From Niabella sp. (GTDB lineage Bacteria > Bacteroidota > Bacteroidia > Chitinophagales > Chitinophagaceae), in NCBI RefSeq assembly GCF_030150205.1, contig NZ_JASLGT010000028.1:1-64000 (forward strand): a DNA stretch of 64,000 nucleotides, written 5' to 3'. Positions within the stretch are counted from its first letter, which is position 1, and every line of letters begins with the position of its first letter. The translations under genes were made by a program, and so were the position numbers. Below, in pieces: positions 16,699 to 24,532 of this stretch. The notes beneath the pieces were generated by a model. It saw only the letters and a program-made list of their open reading frames with translations, did not search any database and was not told the DNA's origin.

Positions 16699-17925
16699 AT
16701 GAATAAAAAATTATTTCCCCTGGCACTTGGCGGCCTGGGTATCGGAACAACAGAATTTGTGATCATGGGGCTGCTGCCGGATGTGGCGCAGTCGCTGGGT
16801 GTGAACATCCCGGTGGCCGGGTACCTCATTTCCGCCTATGCGCTGGGTGTGGTGATAGGTGCGCCCTTGCTGGTAGCCCTGTCTGCCAAATACCCACCTA
16901 AGCGGATCCTGATTGGACTGATGGCCCTGTTTACCATGTTTAACGGACTGTCGGCCTTAATGCCCGGCTTTTACAGCCTGTTCTTTGCCCGGTTCTTTTC
17001 CGGCTTACCCCATGGTGCGTTCTTCGGAGTGGGGGCTATTGTAGCTTCGCGACTGGCCCAGGAGGGCAAACAGGCGCGCGCCATTGCCATGATGTTTACC
17101 GGTTTGACGGTGGCCAACCTGGCCATGGTGCCCCTGGTTACGTTTATCGGGCACCAGTTTAACTGGCGACTGGCCTTTGGAATGGTATCCGTTATCGGTG
17201 CGCTCACCATCTTATTCCTGCACCTGTGGTTACCAGCCATGCCCAGCATGAAAACGACCGGCCTTCGGGAGGAGCTGCAATTCTTCAAAACCAAAAAATC
17301 CTGGCTCATCATTGCCATTACCGGTATCGGTTTTGGCGGATTATTTGCCTGGTTCAGTTACATAGCCCCGCTCATGACCCATGTATCCGGCTTTAGCGAA
17401 AGCTCTATTTCTTATATCATGGTGCTGGCCGGCGGCGGCATGGTAGTGGGCAACCTGGTAGGCGGTTATATGGCCGACCAGATGAAACCCATTAAGGCGG
17501 CAGCGATTCTCTTTTCGTTGATGGTAGCCGCGCTCATCGCCGTATTCTTTTTCTCCGGTAACCAGCCCGTATCCCTGGCGCTCACCTTCATCTGTGGTGC
17601 ACTTTCTATGGCCGTGGGTACGCCGGTAAATGTGCTCATGCTGCGTTCGGCCAAAAAATCAGAAATGATGGCTGCTGCTATTATGCAGGCGGCTTTTAAC
17701 GTGGCCAATTCATTGGGCGCTTACTTTGGCGGTATCCCGTTAAAGCATGGATTCGGATACCAGTATCCCTCGCTGGTGGGTGCGGTAATGGCCTTTGCCG
17801 GTCTGGGGCTTTGTGTACTGTTTATACGGCGTTACCAGCAGGAGCGGACCGTTAACAAAGTACCCGCAGTGGCTGCTACCACCCGGATCATTGCTCCAGA
17901 AAACCGCGAAGCGACCTGCCCATAA
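16699..17925 (+). CDS. MFS efflux transporter (AraJ/CmlA-like, DHA1)
   Basis: 408 residues, 12 predicted membrane helices. The N-terminus MNKKLFPLALGGLGIGTTEF(V) and the GLLPDVAQSLG segment are typical of the AraJ/YdhP/Cml group of sugar and drug efflux proteins, and the motif-A-like loop SAKYPPKRIL follows helix 2. Members export arabinose or drugs such as chloramphenicol. It is preceded by a long AT-rich regulatory region and overlaps the convergent SRPBCC gene by 38 bp at its 3' end, so each transcript carries antisense to the other's tail. Confidence 0.9.
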   Translation: MNKKLFPLALGGLGIGTTEFVIMGLLPDVAQSLGVNIPVAGYLISAYALGVVIGAPLLVALSAKYPPKRILIGLMALFTMFNGLSALMPGFYSLFFARFFSGLPHGAFFGVGAIVASRLAQEGKQARAIAMMFTGLTVANLAMVPLVTFIGHQFNWRLAFGMVSVIGALTILFLHLWLPAMPSMKTTGLREELQFFKTKKSWLIIAITGIGFGGLFAWFSYIAPLMTHVSGFSESSISYIMVLAGGGMVVGNLVGGYMADQMKPIKAAAILFSLMVAALIAVFFFSGNQPVSLALTFICGALSMAVGTPVNVLMLRSAKKSEMMAAAIMQAAFNVANSLGAYFGGIPLKHGFGYQYPSLVGAVMAFAGLGLCVLFIRRYQQERTVNKVPAVAATTRIIAPENREATCP

Positions 17926-18313
17926 TTTCGTTCCAGCCCTGTTCATAGTTTTCTTTTGCAAAGGCGGCACCACCATCTGCCAGTTGCTCAATGCCCGAAT
18001 GGGTGAGCAATACACGGGTCTGGTCCCCTTCCGGAAACAGCTCCCAGGTAAGTAAGGAAATGCCCTTGCTTTGCTCCGGGTGCGTCCAGGTATGCTGAAA
18101 CTTTTGCAGGGGAACGATCTCCGTAATAGTGCAGCGGTGCAGGAATTCCTTTTTCTCGCTTTCATAAAACTCAAAGCTGCTGCCCACCTCGTGCCGGAAA
18201 TCGGGGATGTTGAAATACCAGCTTTTCATCTGGTCCTTATCCGTAAGCGCCAGCCAAACTTTTTCCACCGGCGCATTATAGGTTTCTTCATGTGTTACGG
18301 TTTGCGGTTCCAT
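17888..18313 (-). CDS. SRPBCC (AHSA1-like) domain protein
   Basis: 141 residues. A START/Bet v1-like fold of the AHSA1 (activator of Hsp90 ATPase homologue) group: it opens HEETYNAPVEKVWLALTDKDQMKSWY (about residues 8-33) and ends YEQGWNEIMGRSLRGFLEQ, both hallmarks. Such small cytosolic proteins bind hydrophobic ligands; most have unknown roles, and some sit near ArsR regulators, which is not the case here. The last 38 bp overlap the end of the convergent MFS gene. Confidence 0.9.
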   Translation of the reverse strand: MEPQTVTHEETYNAPVEKVWLALTDKDQMKSWYFNIPDFRHEVGSSFEFYESEKKEFLHRCTITEIVPLQKFQHTWTHPEQSKGISLLTWELFPEGDQTRVLLTHSGIEQLADGGAAFAKENYEQGWNEIMGRSLRGFLEQ

Positions 18314-18699
18314 TTTTTTTTATAAAGTTAGCACGAATCCGGTAAATACCCGAGCAGGCGGGTGGCATGCATTTTTGGGCGTGTCCCCGGCCTTCCCCTG
18401 AACCAGAACCACGCACGGCCGGGGCCGGGCTGTGCGCTCATACTCCGCCACAGATCCATCGCACAGGGCTTCAGCGGGGTATCCGCTGCCATCCCTCACG
18501 CGGACTTCCCGTTCCTTAACCCGGTTTGCGGTAGGGAGCGGAAACTATATGTCGTGTTGAGCTGACAAGGCAGCTTCTATAATCAGGCAGTTATAATCAG
18601 ATGATTTGATTACGGAAAAATGAAAAGTGATTTTATACTTCATTATTAATTTTTTACAAATCCGGATCTTTCTCCATTTATTTGCACCAAATATTTTCT
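18314..18699. repeat. Intergenic region with GC-rich Bacteroidota-type repeat
   Basis: Bases about 18362-18540 (TTTTGGGCGTGTCCCCGG ... GGGCTGTGCGCTCATACTCC ... CCGCTGCCATCCCTCACGC) resemble a GC-rich intergenic element that I recall from many Bacteroidota genomes, beginning GGGCGTG and ending CATCCCTCACGC. The match is from memory and was not searched. No protein gene is supported. The AT-rich part 18600-18699 should hold the promoter of the next gene. Confidence 0.4.
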
Positions 18700-19545
18700 A
18701 TGAAATGGTACCTGACCGTCTGTTGTGTATTCTGTTTTTGTGGCTATGCAGCTGCTCAAACAAAGCATCCGGAAAAGGAAGTGCTCCTGGTGGGCGTCTT
18801 TCATTTTAATAACCCCGGAGCCGACTTAACCAAAACAGAAACGTTTAATGTAATGAGCAGGGAGTCGCAACAGCAGCTGGAGGTAATGGCGGCGCAGGTA
18901 AAGAAGTACCATCCTGATAAGATATTCGTAGAGTGGGATTATAACGATCAACCGGCCCTGGACTCCCTCTATGATCTCTACCGGAAGGACCAGTATTTTT
19001 CATACGTACAGAACAAGTATCCTAAAAGTACCTTTTACACGCAAAATGAAATATTTCAGCTGGCATTCAGGGCGGGGAAGAAAGCGGGACTTCAGAAAAT
19101 ACATGCCATAGATGTGCAAATGGACTGGCCTTACGACAGTCTGCAGTTGGCCATGCAAAAGGCGGGGCAAACAGCCCTCCAACAGGAAATCGAAAGCAAA
19201 ATAGCAGCCTTCAGCAAACACGCCAATACATTAATAAAAAAAATGTCGCTTACCCAGCTTTTGCTGGAGGAAAATAAAAAAGCAACCCGTGATATGAATC
19301 TGGGCCTTTACATCACCCTGCTGAATAAAGGTGGTGCGCTCACCGATTTTATGGGAGCCGAAGTGGTAAATGCCTGGTACCGGCGCAACTTATATATGTA
19401 CTCGTTGGTGCAAAAGCTGACAACGGAGCAGGATAAACGTATAATGATCATTGTAGGAGGTGGCCATGCTGCTTTATTTAAGCATTTTATTGATATGGAC
19501 GAAAATTATAAAGTAGTGGAGCTGGCTGAGGTGCTAAAAAAATAA
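18700..19545 (+). CDS. Secreted DUF5694 (TraB/ChaN-like) protein
   Basis: 281 residues with a signal peptide (MKWYLTVCCVFCFCGYAAAQ). The conserved features are the N-terminal LLVGVFHFNNPGADL strand, a KIFVEWDYNDQPALD segment and a late IMIIVGGGHAALFKHFID. A GxxHF motif at one end and a GGGHA motif at the other are typical of the TraB/ChaN/EreA-like fold, in which DUF5694 is placed. The biochemical role is unknown; relatives bind haem or act as hydrolases. The start is the ATG at 18700, which gives a clean signal peptide. Single gene. Confidence 0.8.
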   Translation: MKWYLTVCCVFCFCGYAAAQTKHPEKEVLLVGVFHFNNPGADLTKTETFNVMSRESQQQLEVMAAQVKKYHPDKIFVEWDYNDQPALDSLYDLYRKDQYFSYVQNKYPKSTFYTQNEIFQLAFRAGKKAGLQKIHAIDVQMDWPYDSLQLAMQKAGQTALQQEIESKIAAFSKHANTLIKKMSLTQLLLEENKKATRDMNLGLYITLLNKGGALTDFMGAEVVNAWYRRNLYMYSLVQKLTTEQDKRIMIIVGGGHAALFKHFIDMDENYKVVELAEVLKK

Positions 19546-19805
19546 CTCAATACCAGCTTGAGGCGGTTCTTTACCCCAGTAGGTGTAAAGCACGTTTTAT
19601 ATGATCGTCTGTTGTTAACCGGATTTTTGATGATGAAAGAGGCATAAAGAATCGTCTTCTGGCTACTCAGAAAAATCTGAACATTGGAATCATGATATAA
19701 AATGAAGATACTCTGGTTGCATCATTGATAAAGTAATTCCGTGGAGATCGCTCCGCGATGGTCGAGGTGACGATGATCATTGTTCTTCAAGTGCTGCCAA
19801 TCAAT

Positions 19806-21395
19806 CTACAACAACGCCCGCAGATCCTCCTTGGTATTGGCTTCAGATGCCGGCTTGTCCTCCCGCCAGCGCAGGATGCGGGGAAAACGCAGGGCTACAC
19901 CGGATTTATGCCGCTTGCTTTCCTGGATGCCTTCAAAAGCGATTTCAAAAACCAGCTCCGGCTGCACACTTCTTACAGGACCAAACTTTTCAATAGTATG
20001 GGTTTTTACCCAGCGGTCGAGCCGCAGAATCTCCTTATCCGTAAGACCCGAATAGGCCTTTGTAAACGGCACCAGCTGATCACCATCCCAAACGGCAAAG
20101 GTATAATCGGTAAATAAATTGGACCTTCTGCCGGAGCCGCTTTGTGCATAGATGAGCACAGCATCCACGGTCATAGGCGCTGTTTTCCATTTCCACCAGT
20201 TGCCCCGGCGCCGGCCGGTTTCATATACACTGCTGATCCGTTTGATCATGATGCCCTCGCAAAAGAAATCTCTTGCCCGTGCACGGAACTGCGCTGCTGC
20301 TTCCCAATGATCAAATTCGAGTAAATGGGATAATTGCAATACGGAATTGACTGACGGCAATGCGAGCAGGGAGGTGAGCAGCAGCCTGCGTTCTTCCAGT
20401 GTTTTATTGCGGATGTCTTCCCCATTATATTCCAGCAGGTCGTAACAGATCATGATCAGCGGTACTTCGGTAAGGTGTTTTGTCGTCAGTTTTTTGCGAC
20501 CGATGCGTGTTTGCATCTGCGCAAAGGGAAGCACCTGGCCATCTTTCCAGGGAATGATCTCCCCATCGATGACCGTGCCATTGGGCAGCAGGTCTTTGAG
20601 CCGGTCAAATTCCGGGAACTTATCGGTAACCAGTTCTTCGCCCCGGCTCCACACAAATACCTGGTGGTTGCGAACGATGATCTGCCCGCGGATGCCATCA
20701 TACTTTTTTTCCAGGTACCAGTCGCTGATGGGGCCCAGACTGTCTTCCGGCGCGCCTTCCAGCGGATAGGCCAGGAAAAAGGGATAAGGCAGGTAGGCTT
20801 TATTTTCAACAGTGCGTTCCCCAAAAAGCGATTCCAGGGTTTCGGCTGCCGGGTTCCACTTGCCCATCAGCCGGTGGGCTACGGCTTTTTCATCCTGCCC
20901 CAGGTATTGCGCCAGCGCCTTAATGACGAGTTGTTTGCTGACGCCCATCCGGAAATTACCGGTAATGAGTTTATTAAAAACAAAATTCTCCTCGCCGCGG
21001 TGCTCCATCCAAAAGCGGGTAATGAAGGTTTGTTGTTCTTCGTGATCTAACCCTGCTAATTGTTGCAGCGCCTGTAATAGTTCGGTGAGGGTAAGCACCG
21101 GTGCTTCGGTGTTTTCCTGGTCGCCGGCCAGCAGCGCCAGTGTTTCTGCCAGATCGCCCACGATGTAGTAAGACTCTTCGATCAGCCACAGGGGCAGACC
21201 GGTGAGCGCGGCGATCCAGGCCCGGAGGTCGGTGGTCTTCACCGGCCGCCGCGGACGGTTGCCCATCAGCAGGGTAATGGCCCATAGCCGGTCCTGCGGG
21301 GTCGCCTGTTGAAAATAACGGACCAGCGCTGCTATCTTGGCATTGGTCTTTGTGGTGGTGTCGATCTCCTGGAATAAGGTTACAAAATCTTTCAT
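19806..21395 (-). CDS. ATP-dependent DNA ligase (bacterial, exonuclease-linked type)
   Basis: 529 residues. An N-terminal alpha-helical DNA-binding domain (about residues 1-200) is followed by the nucleotidyltransferase domain with motif I lysine K231 (EKKYDGIRG), motif III/IIIa (GTVIDGEII), motif IV (FCEGIMIKR) and motif V (WWKWK), then an OB domain. It seals DNA nicks using ATP and is distinct from NAD-dependent LigA. Its start overlaps the stop of the upstream MBL exonuclease gene by 4 bp. That pair is half of the known ligase-associated repair cluster (Lhr-type helicase, PdeM-type phosphoesterase, exonuclease, ligase). Confidence 0.95.
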   Translation of the reverse strand: MKDFVTLFQEIDTTTKTNAKIAALVRYFQQATPQDRLWAITLLMGNRPRRPVKTTDLRAWIAALTGLPLWLIEESYYIVGDLAETLALLAGDQENTEAPVLTLTELLQALQQLAGLDHEEQQTFITRFWMEHRGEENFVFNKLITGNFRMGVSKQLVIKALAQYLGQDEKAVAHRLMGKWNPAAETLESLFGERTVENKAYLPYPFFLAYPLEGAPEDSLGPISDWYLEKKYDGIRGQIIVRNHQVFVWSRGEELVTDKFPEFDRLKDLLPNGTVIDGEIIPWKDGQVLPFAQMQTRIGRKKLTTKHLTEVPLIMICYDLLEYNGEDIRNKTLEERRLLLTSLLALPSVNSVLQLSHLLEFDHWEAAAQFRARARDFFCEGIMIKRISSVYETGRRRGNWWKWKTAPMTVDAVLIYAQSGSGRRSNLFTDYTFAVWDGDQLVPFTKAYSGLTDKEILRLDRWVKTHTIEKFGPVRSVQPELVFEIAFEGIQESKRHKSGVALRFPRILRWREDKPASEANTKEDLRALL

Positions 21396-22408
21396 TCGGG
21401 CGTTTTTTGATCTTCACCGGTAATGGCTTCTTCGTTGTTTTCAAAATGGGTGGTAAGCTCCACGGCATTCAGGCCATATTGTTCGCGCAGCCAACGGCTG
21501 TATACCGACTGATAGCCATGGGTTACATAAATGTTTTGTGCTCCCGTGGCTTTGATAGCGGTATTGAGTTGCTCAAAATCGCAATGATCACTAAGAGCAA
21601 AACCTTTATCTACCGATAACCGCCGCCGGGGTCCGCGCAGGGCCATCCAGCCGCTGCAAATGGCTAAACGGCAGGGTTGCAGCCGGCGCAGCCAGGAACT
21701 GCCCAGTACGCTTTGCGGCGCTACCACAACGACGTTTTTCAACCGGTCGGCCGGTGTTTCGGGGGGTAACCATTCACCCGGAAATGAAAGACCTGCACGT
21801 GCCAGGGCTTCATTCATATTGAATACAGCGCCATGTACCAGGGGTATACCCAGGTCCGGATCCAGGTTAGCCAGCAGGTTTTGCGCCTTACCCAGGGCAT
21901 AGCCGATGAGGACGCTGCTATACCCTTCTTTAGCATTTTGAGCGCACCAGTGATTGATGTCTTCGTAGATAGAAGCACAGGGCTTAAATTGATAGACCGG
22001 CAGTCCGAAGGTGCTTTCCGTTATAAAGCTATGACAGGCTACCGGCTCGTACGGTGTAGATACCCCATCGCTGAGCAGCTTATAATCGCCGGTGATTACC
22101 CATACTTCGCCCTTATATTCCAGTCGCACCTGTGCAGAGCCGATGATATGGCCCGCAGGATGAAAGCTGATGGTAGCGCCGTTGATGTGCAGCGGCTCGT
22201 TATAATCCAGGGTTTGTATGGAGATGTCTGGCCCCAACCGGTGCCGGAGGATCTCTTTGGTAAGGGTGTGGCAGAGATAGTGGCCCATTTCCGGGCGGGC
22301 ATGATCGCTGTGCCCATGCGTGATCACCGCGCGGGGCACGGGTTTCCAGGGATCAATATAACAATCCGCAGCAGGGAAATAAATACCTTCTTCTCTGAAT
22401 TGGAGCAT
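21392..22408 (-). CDS. Ligase-associated DNA exonuclease (metallo-beta-lactamase fold)
   Basis: 338 residues, MBL/beta-CASP-like fold. The metal site H31-x-H33-x-D35-H36 lies in THGHSDHARP, with further ligands at HPAGHIIGSAQ and TGDY. It begins directly with the fold (LQFREEGIYFPAADCYIDPW), as in the ligase-associated exonuclease family related to SNM1/Artemis enzymes. It overlaps the downstream ATP-dependent ligase gene by 4 bp (ATGA-type coupling). The two probably process and seal damaged DNA ends together. The helicase and phosphoesterase that often accompany them are not encoded next to this pair. Confidence 0.95.
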   Translation of the reverse strand: MLQFREEGIYFPAADCYIDPWKPVPRAVITHGHSDHARPEMGHYLCHTLTKEILRHRLGPDISIQTLDYNEPLHINGATISFHPAGHIIGSAQVRLEYKGEVWVITGDYKLLSDGVSTPYEPVACHSFITESTFGLPVYQFKPCASIYEDINHWCAQNAKEGYSSVLIGYALGKAQNLLANLDPDLGIPLVHGAVFNMNEALARAGLSFPGEWLPPETPADRLKNVVVVAPQSVLGSSWLRRLQPCRLAICSGWMALRGPRRRLSVDKGFALSDHCDFEQLNTAIKATGAQNIYVTHGYQSVYSRWLREQYGLNAVELTTHFENNEEAITGEDQKTPE

Positions 22409-22656
22409 GGGCGCTTTGTATTCAATTTATTCCTGCAAATGACCGGCCAAATAATGCCCGTAAACCGCCGGCGCGAAAAATTACCGTCGCCCCGACCGCA
22501 GCGGAGAAGCCCTTACGGGGTTATTCATGAAGAGCGATTTTGAGAATTTGTCTGTTGAGCATGTACCCGTAGGGTTTTCTCGGCTGCGCTCGAAAAGACG
22601 ATGTTTTTTCTTGTAAAGTTTTCCCGACAGGCTCGAAAAGGCGATGCTTTTTGATG
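22409..22656. repeat. Intergenic gap with recurrent short motifs
   Basis: GGCTGCGCTCGAAAAGACGATG (written here to show the type; 22583-22604) and CAGGCTCGAAAAGGCGATG (22629-22647) are near-duplicates 46 bp apart. The same TCGGCTGCGCTCGAAA core occurs at 10073. No gene is present. Confidence 0.45.
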
Positions 22657-24288
22657 TTAATGCTCAAACCCAGTGATCTTTGCTTCTTCCAGGTCCAGTT
22701 GCATTTCCTGGTTGCGGAGCACGGCATCATCAAACTGTTGCTCATGCCGTAGGCGCAGCAGCTCGTGGCGCTGTACCCGGATCAGGTCGCGTGCGATGTC
22801 TTTATTTACAGAAGCGGCTTCTGCATGATGCGCTGAAGTGGCAATGCATTGTAATTTGGTCGACAATAATTCAAGATCGGTTTCCAGTTTTATTTTCTGG
22901 TGATTCACCAGCGAGTTTTGCGCGATCTGGTTTTGGTAATTACCATTCATGGCGGTAAGGGCCGCATGTTTCAAACTGGCCTGTATCAGGGCTTCCTGTT
23001 TTTCCCGCGGCAACACTTCATCCGCTTCTTTAATCTTCAGCCATTTGATCACCAGGGGCAGGAGCAGGCCCTGTCCTACCAGGGTCAGCACAATGATCAC
23101 AAAGGTTACAAACAGCATGATATCCCGGTGAGGAAAAGCTTCACCCGAAGGCAGCAGCAGCGGAATAGCCAGGGCCGATGCCAGCGATACCACGCCGCGC
23201 ATGGCGGCAAAGCTCATCAGCAGCGGACCGCGCCAGCCGGGGTTGGGTTCCGTTTCGCGGATCTTTTTTGAAAACCAGCGGGGCGCAAATGCGATGAGGT
23301 AACACCAAAAAATACGGGTGGCCACAATGATACCCCCAAGGATCACGGCGTATTTAATGCCATCGGCAATGGAGTAGTTTTTCATGCCCTGCACTACAAG
23401 CGGCATTTCCAAACCGATCAGGACAAAAATAAATGCGTTGATCAAAAAGATAAGGGTGCTCCAGACATTCGCGGCCTGTATACGCGTGGTATGACTAAGA
23501 AAGCAATGGGAGTGGTAGGACATCACCAACCCACCTGCCACCACGGCCAGCACACCGGAAAAATGGAAACGTTCGGCTACGATATAGATCACATAAGGCA
23601 CCACAAGGGTAAGCACGGTATCGATATTGGAATTGGACCGGATCCGGTTGAGCAGCCAGGCAAAAAGAAAACCAATGGCCAGACCTACCAGGGTGCCCAT
23701 CGTGGCCATGATCAGCAGGTCCTTCAGCGCATGATGCCATACAAACTGCCCGGTCATTACCGCAGCCAGGGCAAACTTAAATACGATCAAACTGGAAGCA
23801 TCATTTACCAGGCTTTCGCCTTCCAGGATGGTGATATCGCGTTTGGGGATCTTCATATGTTTTAACACCGAAGTAGCGGCAACGGCATCGGGTGGAGAGT
23901 TGATGCCGCCCAGCAGGAAGCCAAGTGCCAGGGTGATCCCCGGGATCAGGGCAGAAGAGGCCAGTGCCACCACCAGCGCGGTAAGGAACACGAGACCGAA
24001 GGCCAATAGGAAGATCGGCCTGCGCCATTTCCAGAAATCCTTCCAGGAAGTGAACCAGGCGGCTTCAAAAAGAATGGGTGGCAGGAAGATGAGGAACACG
24101 ATATCCGGGTTGATCTGCAACACCGGCATACCGGGGGTCAGACTGATGAGCAGCCCGGCAATGACCAGGAAGATAGGGTAGGCTACCTTTAGCCGCTGGC
24201 CGAGTATGACCAGCAGCATTACGCCCAATACCACGCCGATGGTAATGAGCAGGTAATCGTGTATCATCAATTCTTGTTTGATCTCCAT
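22657..24288 (-). CDS. Na+/H+ antiporter (CPA1 family)
   Basis: 543 residues, 12-13 membrane helices followed by a cytoplasmic tail of about 120 residues rich in charged helices. The CPA1 ion-binding motifs are clear: NSPPDAVAATSVL (about residues 129-141), LEGESLVNDASSLIVF, and FLPPILFEAAW in an early helix. It exchanges cytoplasmic Na+ (or K+) for protons across the inner membrane. The sequence GGINSPPDAVA has Asn where many homologues have Val/Thr before SPPD. A promoter-like TATATTTG lies upstream. Single gene. Confidence 0.93.
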   Translation of the reverse strand: MEIKQELMIHDYLLITIGVVLGVMLLVILGQRLKVAYPIFLVIAGLLISLTPGMPVLQINPDIVFLIFLPPILFEAAWFTSWKDFWKWRRPIFLLAFGLVFLTALVVALASSALIPGITLALGFLLGGINSPPDAVAATSVLKHMKIPKRDITILEGESLVNDASSLIVFKFALAAVMTGQFVWHHALKDLLIMATMGTLVGLAIGFLFAWLLNRIRSNSNIDTVLTLVVPYVIYIVAERFHFSGVLAVVAGGLVMSYHSHCFLSHTTRIQAANVWSTLIFLINAFIFVLIGLEMPLVVQGMKNYSIADGIKYAVILGGIIVATRIFWCYLIAFAPRWFSKKIRETEPNPGWRGPLLMSFAAMRGVVSLASALAIPLLLPSGEAFPHRDIMLFVTFVIIVLTLVGQGLLLPLVIKWLKIKEADEVLPREKQEALIQASLKHAALTAMNGNYQNQIAQNSLVNHQKIKLETDLELLSTKLQCIATSAHHAEAASVNKDIARDLIRVQRHELLRLRHEQQFDDAVLRNQEMQLDLEEAKITGFEH

Positions 24289-24341
24289 TTTTTAGATACT
24301 TAGATTTTTAATAACCAGCAACGGCCCGTTTTTGTTCAACA

Positions 24342-24349
24342 CAAATATA
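24342..24349 (-). promoter_or_regulatory. Promoter -7 box for the antiporter gene
   Basis: On the minus strand this reads TATATTTG, an exact TAnnTTTG match, 53 bp before the start. A TTTA 17 bp further upstream (24367-24370) is a one-mismatch -33 element. Confidence 0.5.
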
Positions 24350-24476
24350 GCAAGTACCGCGCAGCGTAAAATGCCCCGGCCTTTTGTCATTAAACTGTCG
24401 GGAAGGATCGGTAAAATACAGCGGTCACTTGTCCCGTGGTTACAAATTAATAATACCCCACCATTGCTTTTTCTGT

Positions 24477-24484
24477 TAGTTTTG
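24477..24484 (+). promoter_or_regulatory. Promoter -7 box for the YVTN/phosphoesterase gene
   Basis: TAGTTTTG at 24477-24484 matches TAnnTTTG, 48 bp before the chosen ATG at 24533. Its position argues against starting the protein further upstream. Confidence 0.45.
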
Positions 24485-24532
24485 CGCATTGCTTATTTTT
24501 ATCTTCCAAACCCATTCATATATTTTCAGATA

